Assembly (NCBI GenBank): GCA_003021755.1
Contig: PXQZ01000078.1
Coordinates: 1 to 7,029, forward strand
Source: Halobacteriales archaeon QH_8_67_36
GTDB taxonomy: Archaea > Halobacteriota > Halobacteria > Halobacteriales > Haloarculaceae
Length of the DNA: 7,029 nucleotides
Direction: 5' to 3'
In this document: in pieces, positions 1-5,578 of the stretch
Position numbering within the stretch: position 1 is the stretch's first letter
How the letters are laid out: the number at the start of each line of letters is the position of its first letter
Notes under the pieces: model-generated
The model's input: the letters and a program-made list of their open reading frames with translations, nothing else
Told to the model about the DNA's origin: nothing
Databases searched by the model: none
Made by a program: the position numbers and the translations under genes

Positions 1-3
1 TAT

Positions 4-35
4 GCACCCGAACGGTGCCCCAGATAGGTATTTTT
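4..35 (+). terminator. Possible terminator of a gene lying left of the window
   Basis: A 5-bp hairpin (GCACC at 4-8, loop CGAAC, GGTGC at 14-18) is followed 12 bases later by a short T-run (31-35). Archaeal termination relies mainly on T-runs, so this could end a + strand gene outside the window. The stem is short and not adjacent to the T-run, so the call is weak. Confidence 0.25.
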
Positions 36-144
36 CCGGAATCGCTTCGTTCACTGTGTGGTCCCTTGCGGATGGTGCATCAGACCGTACTTCACGGTGT
101 CAGCTTCCCTGTCGCCCTTACGCAGTGAGTACCCGTTTGCGAAC

Positions 145-157
145 GAGAAATATATAG
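145..157 (+). promoter_or_regulatory. TATA-like promoter box for the PhoU-type gene
   Basis: The stretch gagaaatatatag is the most AT-rich point of the leader and resembles an archaeal purine-rich BRE followed by a TATA box. With the usual spacing of about 26 bases, transcription would begin near 177-180, roughly 20 bases before the ATG at 200. This also argues against the in-frame GTG at 164, which would lie upstream of the transcript start. Confidence 0.55.
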
Positions 158-199
158 ATAGAGGTGGATTTATACGGAGAGCGGATTATACCAACACAC

Positions 200-1198
200 A
201 TGGAGACTCGCAAGGTGCAAGTGACGGGTGGCTCGACGTACACAGTATCGTTACCGAAAGACTGGGCGACTGCGAACGACGTGAGCGCGGGGAGTGTCGT
301 CGAGTTCCACGCCGAGGAGGACCTGCTGTTGCTCGCTCCCAAACACGAGGAGGACCGCATCGAGGGGGCCCTGGACATCGACGGGTTGGACAGTCCGTAC
401 GAACTCACGCGTGCGGTGATGACGATGTACGTCAGCGGGTTCGACGTCATCCGGCTAGAGGCGACCCGCATCACGGCCGAGCAGCGCCGCATCATCCGGG
501 ACGCCACACAGGGGCTCGTCGGACTCGAAGTGATAGAGGAGACCTCCGACCGCATCGTCCTCCAGGACCTGCTCGACTCCTCGGAGCTGTCGATTTACAA
601 CGCCATCACGCGCATGCGGCTAGTCTCGCTGACCATGCTCTCGGACGCCGTCGAGGCCCTCATCGAGGACGACAACGACCTCGCGGCCAACGTGATGCAG
701 CGCGACGACGACGTCGACCGCCTCTGGTATATGATCTCGCGGGTGTTCCGGACGGTGCTCCGGAACCCCACGGCCGCAAACGAGATCGGGTTCCCCCGCG
801 AAACCGTCTTCGACTACCAATCCAGCGCCCGACAGCTCGAACGCATCGGCGATCACGCCACCAAGATAGCGGGCCTCTCGCTGGAGATCGGCGAGATTAG
901 CGGCGATACGGCCGAGCTACTCCGCGAACTGGAGGCCGAGGCGACGACTATCCCCGAGATGGCGATGGACGCCCTCCTGACCGACGACTCCGACGAGGCT
1001 GTCGAGCAGGCCAACGACGCCCAGAGCCGCATCCCGGCCGTTGACGAGACCGCCCGCGACATCGACAGCAAGGTCCGCAAGGCCGACCCCGAGAGCGCCC
1101 AGATTCTGGGCCGCATCGTCGACTCGCTCTCCCGGACCGCCGACTACGGGGGCAACATCGCCGAGAGCGCCCTCCAGAAGGCCGCGCCGCGCCCCTAG
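200..1198 (+). CDS. AbrB-PhoU family phosphate uptake regulator
   Basis: The protein is 332 aa. Residues 1-47 look like a SpoVT/AbrB swapped-hairpin DNA-binding domain (RKVQVTGGSTYTVSLPKDWA, then a hydrophobic strand LLLLAP). The remainder carries PhoU-type helical repeats: the acidic motif RDDDVDRLW (168-176), the signature RQLERIGDHATKIA (211-224), and a degenerate second copy SRTADYGGNIAESA (311-324). Archaeal proteins with this architecture are annotated as PhoU-like regulators of phosphate transport or the phosphate response. Direct DNA binding is inferred from the N-terminal domain. An in-frame GTG at 164 would add 12 residues, but ATG 200 is preferred because the AbrB homology begins there and the TATA box sits at 145-157. 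The 3' end interlocks with convergent ppk, which suggests a shared phosphate/polyphosphate role. No upstream ABC phosphate transporter is visible here. Confidence 0.9.
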   Translation: METRKVQVTGGSTYTVSLPKDWATANDVSAGSVVEFHAEEDLLLLAPKHEEDRIEGALDIDGLDSPYELTRAVMTMYVSGFDVIRLEATRITAEQRRIIRDATQGLVGLEVIEETSDRIVLQDLLDSSELSIYNAITRMRLVSLTMLSDAVEALIEDDNDLAANVMQRDDDVDRLWYMISRVFRTVLRNPTAANEIGFPRETVFDYQSSARQLERIGDHATKIAGLSLEIGEISGDTAELLRELEAEATTIPEMAMDALLTDDSDEAVEQANDAQSRIPAVDETARDIDSKVRKADPESAQILGRIVDSLSRTADYGGNIAESALQKAAPRP

Positions 1199-3468
1199 TC
1201 GTAGTACCGTTCGAGCGCCTGTACCGCTCCGTCTCTCGTTTTCAGGTATCGCCGCCCGTCGTTGGGTGTCCGCACCGCGTAGTCGTACGTCCGGCTGTCC
1301 GGTCGGTACCAGCGGTTCGCGTGCCGTTCGAGCGGGTCGGTCGCGCCGCCGTCGGTCGCATCCGCTTCGGCCGGCGCGGCGGGCGCACTGTCGTCCGGGG
1401 GCGTCGTGTCGTCGTCCGCCGTCGACTCACCCCCCACCAGGATGTCGCTGTCTACCGGGTAGTCCGCCGGCAGGCCGACCGTTACGTCCTCCTGGCGCCG
1501 GGCTTTCAGCGTCTCGCGCATCAGGATTTCCTGCGTGTTGACCACTGGTTCCTCGTCGCGGGGGTACTGCTGGCTGTAACTGCCATCGCGCTGCATCACC
1601 CACCGCTTGCGGTTGTCCGCGAGGACGAGGTCGAGGTTGAACTTCAGTTGTCGCCTGAGGGCTGGGTCCTCGACCGGCGTGACCGCCTCGACGCGGTAGT
1701 CGAGGTTGCGGGTCATCCAATCGGCACTCCCGATGTAGTAGTCGGGCTCGCCGCCCTCGGGCGGGTCGTCCGTGTCCGGCGACCGGGCCGCCCGCGCACC
1801 GTTCTCGAAGTAGAAGATCCGTGAGTGTTCCAGAAAGCGGCCGATGATCGAGTGGACGGAGACGTTCTCGCTGATACCCTCGATACCGGGCCGGAGCCGA
1901 CAGATGTCCCTGACGATGAGGTCGATGTCGACCCCCGCCACCGAGGCCCGGTACAGCTCTTCGACGATGTCGGGGTCCTCCAGCCCGTTGACCTTCGCGA
2001 CGATGCGCGCGGGCCGTCCGGCCTGTGCGTGGCGGGCCTCCCGGCGGATGGCCCGGGTGAGTTCCCGCCGCATCGTCACCGGTGAGACGAGCAGTTTGCG
2101 AAACTCCCCGTCCAGCGTCGGCCCGGTGAACGAGTTGAACAGGGTGACGAGGTCCTGGCCGATGTCGCGGTCGGCCGTCAGCAGCCCGAGGTCGACGTAC
2201 CCCTTGGCCGTCTCCGAGTGGTAGTTACCGGTGCCGACGTGGGAGTAGAGGGTGACGCCCTCGTCGCCGTCCCGGACCACGAGCGCGGTCTTCGTGTGGG
2301 TCTTCAGCCCGATGGTCCCGTATGCGACGTGGATGCCGTTTTCCTCCAGTCGCCGGACCCACTCCAGGTTGTTCTGCTCGTCGAAGCGGGCCTTCAGTTC
2401 GACCATCACCGCCACCTGCTTCCCGTTCTCGGCGGCCTCGATGAGCGACTGGATGACCTGTGAGTCACTCGCGGTCCGGTAGATGGCGGCTTTCACTGCG
2501 AGCACGTCCGGGTCGTTGGCCGCCTCGGAAAGGAACCGCTGGACGGTGTCGTCGAAGTCGTGGTACGGATGGTGGAGGAGGACGTCGCCCTCGTCGATGT
2601 CGTCGAAGATGGTCCGGGCGCGCTCGGCGTCGGTCTGTGCGAGCGCGGCCGAGTTCGGGTTACGGAGCCGTGGATGGGGCTGGGGCGTCCACGATTCCGG
2701 CTTGTGTTCGGGGCGGTCGAGGTCGGTCAGGGTCTCGAACGCGCGATAGTCCAGTGGCCCGTCGAGGTCGTACATTTCGCAGTCTTCGAGGTCCAGTTGC
2801 TCCTGCAGGGTGTCGCGGATGCGCGGATGGGCATCGGGCTCTATCTCCATGCGGACGACGCTGGCGAAGCGGCGCTGTTCGAGGACCTCCTCTATCATGT
2901 CGATGAGGTCCTCCGCGACCTCCTCGTTGCGCCGCACCTCGGCGTTTCGGGTGAGACGGAACAGCGCCGTGTCGACGATGTCGACGTTGGGGAGCAACAG
3001 GTCCAGATTCTCCCGGATGACCGCCTCCAGGAGGACGTAGCGGCCGTCGTCGTCCAGTTCCACCAGCCGCGGGCGGTTGGGCGGAATCTTCACGCGGGTG
3101 AAGGTCAGCTCCCCGTCGTCGGGCCGGGTCAGCACCGCCAGCGACAGCGACCGGTTGGAGATGAAGGGGAACGGATGGGCCGGGTCGAACGACAGCGGCG
3201 TCAGCGTGGGCAGCACCGACGCCTCGAAGTACTCCCGGAGCTCCCGTCGGTCCGCATCGTCCAGGTCGTCGTACTCCAGCACGTCGATGCCGGCCTCGGC
3301 CAGCGCGGGCCGGAGCGTCTCGCGGTAACACTCGGCCTGCCGACGGAGCATCGGCGCCAGCGTTTCGTGGCTCTCTTCCCACTGCTCGTCCGGCGTTCGG
3401 CCGTCCGCGGTCCGCTCGGTGACGCCCGCCTGTATCTGCTGTTTCAGTCCGCCGACGCGTTTCATCAC
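1195..3468 (-). CDS. ppk: Polyphosphate kinase PPK1, body only (5' end disrupted)
   Basis: PPK1 reversibly transfers the ATP gamma-phosphate to polyphosphate. Numbered from the first ATG (3468; 757 aa), the catalytic residues line up at E. coli spacing: Arg331 and Arg361 (KARFDEQ), phospho-acceptor His391 (GLKTHTK), Tyr424, and His548 (FLEHSR), matching R375, R405, H435, Y468 and H592. The SADWMTRN motif is at 581-588. The C-terminus adds an acidic linker (about 681-710) and a small basic tail domain (about 718-757) absent from E. coli PPK. However, ATG 3468 is not the natural start. Homology continues upstream in the same frame to about 3549, including the NLDEF motif whose Asn (codon 3486-3484) corresponds to ATP-binding N45. 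Further upstream the frame breaks (see the fragment at 3545-3613). No good start or Shine-Dalgarno sequence precedes 3468. As written, the gene would yield at best a product lacking that Asn, so it is a probable pseudogene, a strain-specific deletion, or a sequence error. Confidence 0.88.
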   Translation of the reverse strand: MMKRVGGLKQQIQAGVTERTADGRTPDEQWEESHETLAPMLRRQAECYRETLRPALAEAGIDVLEYDDLDDADRRELREYFEASVLPTLTPLSFDPAHPFPFISNRSLSLAVLTRPDDGELTFTRVKIPPNRPRLVELDDDGRYVLLEAVIRENLDLLLPNVDIVDTALFRLTRNAEVRRNEEVAEDLIDMIEEVLEQRRFASVVRMEIEPDAHPRIRDTLQEQLDLEDCEMYDLDGPLDYRAFETLTDLDRPEHKPESWTPQPHPRLRNPNSAALAQTDAERARTIFDDIDEGDVLLHHPYHDFDDTVQRFLSEAANDPDVLAVKAAIYRTASDSQVIQSLIEAAENGKQVAVMVELKARFDEQNNLEWVRRLEENGIHVAYGTIGLKTHTKTALVVRDGDEGVTLYSHVGTGNYHSETAKGYVDLGLLTADRDIGQDLVTLFNSFTGPTLDGEFRKLLVSPVTMRRELTRAIRREARHAQAGRPARIVAKVNGLEDPDIVEELYRASVAGVDIDLIVRDICRLRPGIEGISENVSVHSIIGRFLEHSRIFYFENGARAARSPDTDDPPEGGEPDYYIGSADWMTRNLDYRVEAVTPVEDPALRRQLKFNLDLVLADNRKRWVMQRDGSYSQQYPRDEEPVVNTQEILMRETLKARRQEDVTVGLPADYPVDSDILVGGESTADDDTTPPDDSAPAAPAEADATDGGATDPLERHANRWYRPDSRTYDYAVRTPNDGRRYLKTRDGAVQALERYYD

Positions 3469-3544
3469 GAACTCGTCTAAGTTCCTGGTGACGATAGCGA
3501 GAAAGCGGACCCGTTCCAGCAGCGGGTTCCGGTCGTCGACCGCC

Positions 3545-3613
3545 TCAGAGGTCGGGGTCGGCCAGGTCCACGCCGGCCGGGTCGTACGCCGGGATATCGA
3601 CGTCGTCGGTCAC
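3545..3613 (-). pseudogene. ppk: Detached N-terminal fragment of ppk (22 codons, then stop)
   Basis: A GTG at 3613-3611 overlaps the stop of the upstream phosphoesterase gene (GTGA) and is preceded at 4-base spacing by GGAGG (3622-3618), a strong haloarchaeal ribosome site. It opens 22 codons (VTDDVDIPAY, then DPAGVDLADPDL) ending in TGA at 3547-3545. In PPK1 proteins the next residues should be Tyr followed by an ELSWLxFNxRVL-type helix and then EAxDxxNPLLER. Here EAVDDRNPLLERVRFL follows at once, but in the frame one base downstream (GAG at 3546). Compared from memory with E. coli PPK, 17 residues (Y7 to Q23) are missing. That matches a loss of about 50 bp, which also explains the frame change (3n+2). 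The fragment is therefore the true start of ppk and not a separate small gene. Confidence 0.8.
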
Positions 3614-4323
3614 TGTCCCTCCGCGGGCTCCGTGAGCCGTGGTTCGACGATGCTGTCGGTTGACCGCGAGACGTACGTCTCGGGTGGCTCGACCGTCACC
3701 AGTTCGTCGGCGCGGTAGTCGTAGGCCGTCAGCTGTCCGCCGTAGACACAGCCCGTATCGAGCCCGACGGCGTGATCGGTGACGAACGGCTCGGCCAGCA
3801 CGGTGTGACCGAAGAACACCCGGGGTGACTCCCGCCGCGTCTCGAACCAGTAGGGCCGGTCGTAGCTCCCGCCGGGGACCAGCGACCGGTTGTTCAGCAG
3901 TTCGGTCAGCGTGTGCTCGACGACGGGCTTGCGGTGGTTGATACCGCCGTGGACGACGAGGGCGTCGTCCCAGGAGATAGCCACCGGGAGCGACTCGACG
4001 TAGTCGTAGTCCGCGTCGGTCAGCGCGTCGATGGTCTTCCGGCCGTCGACGAGCTTCTGCTCGTTGTTGCCCCGCACGCTCAGCAGGTTCGGCCGCTCCC
4101 GAACGATGTCGAGGACGCCCTTGCTGTCCGGGCCCTTTCGGACGAGGTCGCCGACGAAGACGACCAGGTCGTCGTCCGACGGGGCGAGTTCGTCGAGCAG
4201 CCGTTCCAGGGAGCCACGGCAGCCGTGGACGTCGCCGACGACGTAGATGTCGTCCCATGCGCTGCTGTCGATGCGCCGGGTCGGTGCGTCGAGCGTCGGA
4301 GCGAACGTCGGTCGAGTGGTCAT
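3610..4323 (-). CDS. Metallophosphoesterase, ApaH/PPP-type (Ser/Thr phosphatase or Ap4A hydrolase-like)
   Basis: The 237-aa protein has the calcineurin-like two-metal core in order: GDVHG (30-34), GDLVRKGPDS (58-67), GNNE (85-88), VHGG (124-127), FGHT (171-174), and LDTGCVYGG (188-196), the last close to the closing motif of ApaH/PrpE-type enzymes. It should hydrolyse phosphoesters in the cytoplasm; the substrate (phosphoprotein, Ap4A or another phosphoanhydride) cannot be read from sequence. The general-acid His of the usual GNHE/GNHD motif is replaced by Asn87. The start is chosen at ATG 4323; an in-frame GTG at 4332 would add only three residues. It is the first gene of a likely two-gene unit with ppk, whose original GTG overlaps this stop codon (GTGA), which suggests a joint role in phosphate or polyphosphate metabolism. 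Length is normal for the family. Confidence 0.88.
   Translation of the reverse strand: MTTRPTFAPTLDAPTRRIDSSAWDDIYVVGDVHGCRGSLERLLDELAPSDDDLVVFVGDLVRKGPDSKGVLDIVRERPNLLSVRGNNEQKLVDGRKTIDALTDADYDYVESLPVAISWDDALVVHGGINHRKPVVEHTLTELLNNRSLVPGGSYDRPYWFETRRESPRVFFGHTVLAEPFVTDHAVGLDTGCVYGGQLTAYDYRADELVTVEPPETYVSRSTDSIVEPRLTEPAEGQ
3617..3622 (-). promoter_or_regulatory. Shine-Dalgarno site of the original ppk start
   Basis: GGAGGG sits 4-5 bases before GTG 3613 inside the last codons of the phosphoesterase gene. It decides the start of the ppk fragment and indicates translational coupling between the two genes. The ATG at 3468 has no comparable site. Confidence 0.7.
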
Positions 4324-4373
4324 GGCGGTCACGGAACTCCTGCCGAACCCGAGGCTGCAGCCGGCTTAGATGC

Positions 4374-4393
4374 TTTATAATAGTGGTATATAT
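4374..4393 (-). promoter_or_regulatory. AT-rich promoter of the phosphoesterase-ppk unit
   Basis: Read on the - strand this patch contains two TATA-like boxes, AATATATA (4393-4386 region) and TTATAAAG (4381-4374). Typical spacing would place the transcript start at about 4350-4362, 27-39 bases before ATG 4323. I cannot tell which box is used. Confidence 0.55.
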
Positions 4394-4395
4394 TA

Positions 4396-4408
4396 GAACG
4401 TATCGTTC
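4396..4408. promoter_or_regulatory. Palindrome GAACG-TAT-CGTTC next to the TATA boxes
   Basis: A perfect 5-bp inverted repeat with a 3-bp centre lies immediately upstream, in the - direction, of the AT-rich promoter boxes. This is the position where archaeal activators or BRE-overlapping regulators bind. No regulator is identified; the operator role is inferred from position and symmetry. Confidence 0.35.
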
Positions 4409-4442
4409 CAGAGCAACGGCTCGTCAGAGCGACGGCGAGGAC

Positions 4443-4476
4443 ACGCGGCCGCTATGGCCTGGTAACGCGGCCGCTA
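4443..4476. repeat. Two direct copies of ACGCGGCCGCTA, 22 bp apart
   Basis: The 12-bp sequence occurs at 4443-4454 and 4465-4476; extending to 15 bp gives one mismatch. Each copy contains the 8-bp palindrome GCGGCCGC, so the two can also pair with each other as a stem around a 14-base loop. The 22-bp period is about two helical turns. The pair lies about 30 bases past the rps8e stop, so it could be a 3' hairpin of that transcript or a paired protein site. Confidence 0.6.
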
Positions 4477-4493
4477 CGGAGGGGGAGAATCGC

Positions 4494-4498
4494 AAAAA
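4494..4498 (-). terminator. T-run terminator after rps8e
   Basis: On the - strand the rps8e stop is followed within about 10 bases by TTTTT. Archaeal RNA polymerase commonly terminates at such runs. The GC-rich repeat pair begins about 18 bases further on and may back it up as a hairpin. Confidence 0.5.
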
Positions 4499-4507
4499 GA
4501 CGCGGAG

Positions 4508-4879
4508 TTACTCGACGAGGACGGCGTTGACCTGCCCGTCCTGACCGGGACGGGAGGTGACTCGGGCTTGGCCCTCGCTCGTCTCGACGATGGCGCCTTT
4601 CGTGATGATGTTTCGGCGAGCGTAGTTCGGGTTCGAGGGGTTCTCGGTGACCTGCTCGATGGTCGCCTCGACGGTCTCTGCCCCGTCGGCGACCGACGCG
4701 ACGTTCGAGGTCACGGCGCGGACCTTCCGGGTGTTGCCGCGGGAGTGAACGACCTTCAGTTTCCGTTCGCCGACCTGGGTTTCGGTCGACTGGCGACCCA
4801 GTTCGTGTTTCTTCTTCTTATGATTCGCGCGTCGTCGACCGCCTGTCCGCTTGCGTGGGGAGCGCCCCTGGTCTTGCAT
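4508..4879 (-). CDS. rps8e: 30S ribosomal protein S8e
   Basis: This is a full-length 123-aa S8e, a small-subunit ribosomal protein found in archaea and eukaryotes. The N-terminus is rich in Arg/Lys (RSPRKRTGGRRRANHKKKK), as expected for rRNA binding. The family-typical segments GRQSTETQVG, SRGNTRKVRA, NPSNPNYARRNIITKGA and VTSRPGQDGQVNAVLVE are all present in order. The start ATG at 4879-4877 fits the conserved N-terminus (MQDQGRS). No Shine-Dalgarno sequence is visible upstream, so a leaderless or short-leader transcript is likely. It appears to be monocistronic: a T-run follows the stop, and upstream the strand changes after a palindromic element that begins only 37 bases from the start codon. 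Nothing is odd in the coding sequence itself. Confidence 0.97.
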   Translation of the reverse strand: MQDQGRSPRKRTGGRRRANHKKKKHELGRQSTETQVGERKLKVVHSRGNTRKVRAVTSNVASVADGAETVEATIEQVTENPSNPNYARRNIITKGAIVETSEGQARVTSRPGQDGQVNAVLVE

Positions 4880-4915
4880 ATCGGGTACGTGGCCGAGCGA
4901 TTGCGACTAGCACTT

Positions 4916-5049
4916 ACAGCCGGAAAGCCCCGAACCGTTCGACTCGGGGGGTGGTTCGAGAGAGCTTTGCTCTCCCGTGACGACGAAAAACGGCTTTGCC
5001 GTCTTTCGAACCATCCACGAACGTAGCTCGTCGGGGCTTCCTGGCTGTA
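4916..5049. repeat. Nested imperfect palindrome (MITE-like or structured RNA element)
   Basis: The outer arms, 4916-4933 (with AGCCCCGA at the inner end) and 5031-5048 (starting TCGGGGCT), are reverse complements over 18 bp with two mismatches, plus one more T-A pair at 4915/5049. Inside, 4949-4959 pairs with 5006-5016 (TGGTTCGA / TCGAACCA core plus three pairs, one a G-T wobble). Two triloop hairpins sit in the middle: GAGAGC-TTT-GCTCTC (4960-4974) and ACGGC-TTT-GCCGT (4990-5002), the latter extendable by CGAAA/TTTCG past one mismatch. A local CCCCGA/TCGGGG hairpin (4928-4949) competes with the outer stem. No coding potential is credible. It could be a dispersed palindromic repeat, a non-autonomous mobile remnant, or a folded RNA. 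Confidence 0.6.
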
Positions 5050-5051
5050 CT

Positions 5052-5088
5052 CGTGACTGCACGTGACAGCAAAACTGGTTCCGGTCAC
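5052..5088. promoter_or_regulatory. Repeated CGTGAC sites upstream of the DUF2240-type gene
   Basis: CGTGAC occurs at 5052-5057 and 5062-5067, exactly 10 bp apart, and the inverted form GTCAC is at 5084-5088. The group lies 50-86 bases before ATG 5138. This may be a regulator site, but the motifs are short and could be chance. No clear TATA box is visible for this gene. Confidence 0.2.
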
Positions 5089-5137
5089 TGCCGGCAATCG
5101 CAACCGTTACCCAGCGGCCGACCGGCGGATGCACTAG

Positions 5138-5578
5138 ATGAGTCTGAAGACGGCCGTGGCGGCGCCGTTCCGCCAGCGGGGGACCGACAGGATGGCCGAG
5201 AGCGAGTTCGTCGTGGCGCTGTCGCTCGACCGCAACTGGTTCTCGCCGGACCAGGCCAAGACGCTGGTCGACGTGGCCACCAGCGAGGGACTGCTGGAGC
5301 GCGAGGCGGACGCGCTGGTGGTGGGGTTCGACGCGTCGACGACGACGATTCCCGACGACTTCCGGCCGGGTGAGGAGATACTCCAGTCCCGCTCGACGTT
5401 CGAACAGGTGCTGGACGCGGTCGTCGAGGCGGGCGTCGAGAAGCGGACGGCCGTCGCAAGCATCAATCGGCTCCAGTCCGAACTGGGCGTGACGCTGGAC
5501 GCGGCGGCGGTCGTCTACGCCCGTAGCGAGGGGGTCGACGTGGACGGCATCGCCGCCGAGGTCCGGGAGGAGCTCTGA
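5138..5578 (+). CDS. DUF2240-type conserved archaeal protein
   Basis: The 146-aa acidic soluble protein resembles the haloarchaeal DUF2240 family, recognised by the N-terminal AVAAPFRQRGTDRM, the segment ESEFVVALSLDRNWFSPDQA (21-40), and the C-terminal AVASINRLQSELGVTLDAAA (105-124) followed by VVYARSEGVDV. The biochemical function is unknown. The composition suggests a mostly helical protein, possibly with a winged-helix-like N-terminal half (helix-turn with GLLEREADALVVGFD), but that is a guess. There are no membrane segments or metal-binding motifs. ATG 5138 fits the conserved N-terminus; no ribosome site is evident, so a short leader is likely. The last codons carry GGGAGG (5565-5570), which serves the next gene, whose ATG overlaps this stop (TGATG). 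The two are probably co-translated. Confidence 0.83.
   Translation: MSLKTAVAAPFRQRGTDRMAESEFVVALSLDRNWFSPDQAKTLVDVATSEGLLEREADALVVGFDASTTTIPDDFRPGEEILQSRSTFEQVLDAVVEAGVEKRTAVASINRLQSELGVTLDAAAVVYARSEGVDVDGIAAEVREEL

Larger units (their letters stand above)
1..199. other. Non-coding leader upstream of the PhoU-type gene
   Basis: No convincing coding sequence is visible. The open stretches are short, lack haloarchaeal GC3 bias and do not resemble known proteins. The region is more AT-rich than the genes. It holds the weak hairpin/T-run at its left edge, a small inverted repeat ACCGT (84-88) / ACGGT (94-98), and the TATA-like box annotated separately. Confidence 0.6.

Noticed and set aside
164..199. 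GTG 164 as start of the PhoU-type gene
   Set aside because: It lies only a few bases after the TATA-like box, so upstream of the likely transcript start, and the added residues fall outside the AbrB homology.
58..900. 280-codon + strand frame overlapping the PhoU-type gene
   Set aside because: The Arg/His/Pro-rich translation is typical of an out-of-frame shadow, and it begins inside the AT-rich promoter region.
2560..3480. Long + strand open frame (306 codons) opposite ppk
   Set aside because: It is antisense to the conserved PPK1 catalytic region. Long empty antisense frames are expected in GC-rich DNA with GC3 bias, and the translation shows no family resemblance.
3545..3613. Programmed ribosomal frameshift joining the two ppk parts
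   Set aside because: A one-base shift would restore the frame but still omit about 17 conserved residues. No slippery sequence is visible at the junction, so a deletion explains it better.
4926..5016. tRNA gene suggested by GGTTCGA and paired stems
   Set aside because: No acceptor/D/anticodon/T-arm layout fits. The stems form a symmetric nested palindrome instead of a cloverleaf.
4756..5103. 115-codon - strand frame through the rps8e 5' region and the palindrome
   Set aside because: Its sequence is Ser/Arg-rich, comes from the hairpin arms and overlaps rps8e in another frame. It looks like a by-product of the repeat.
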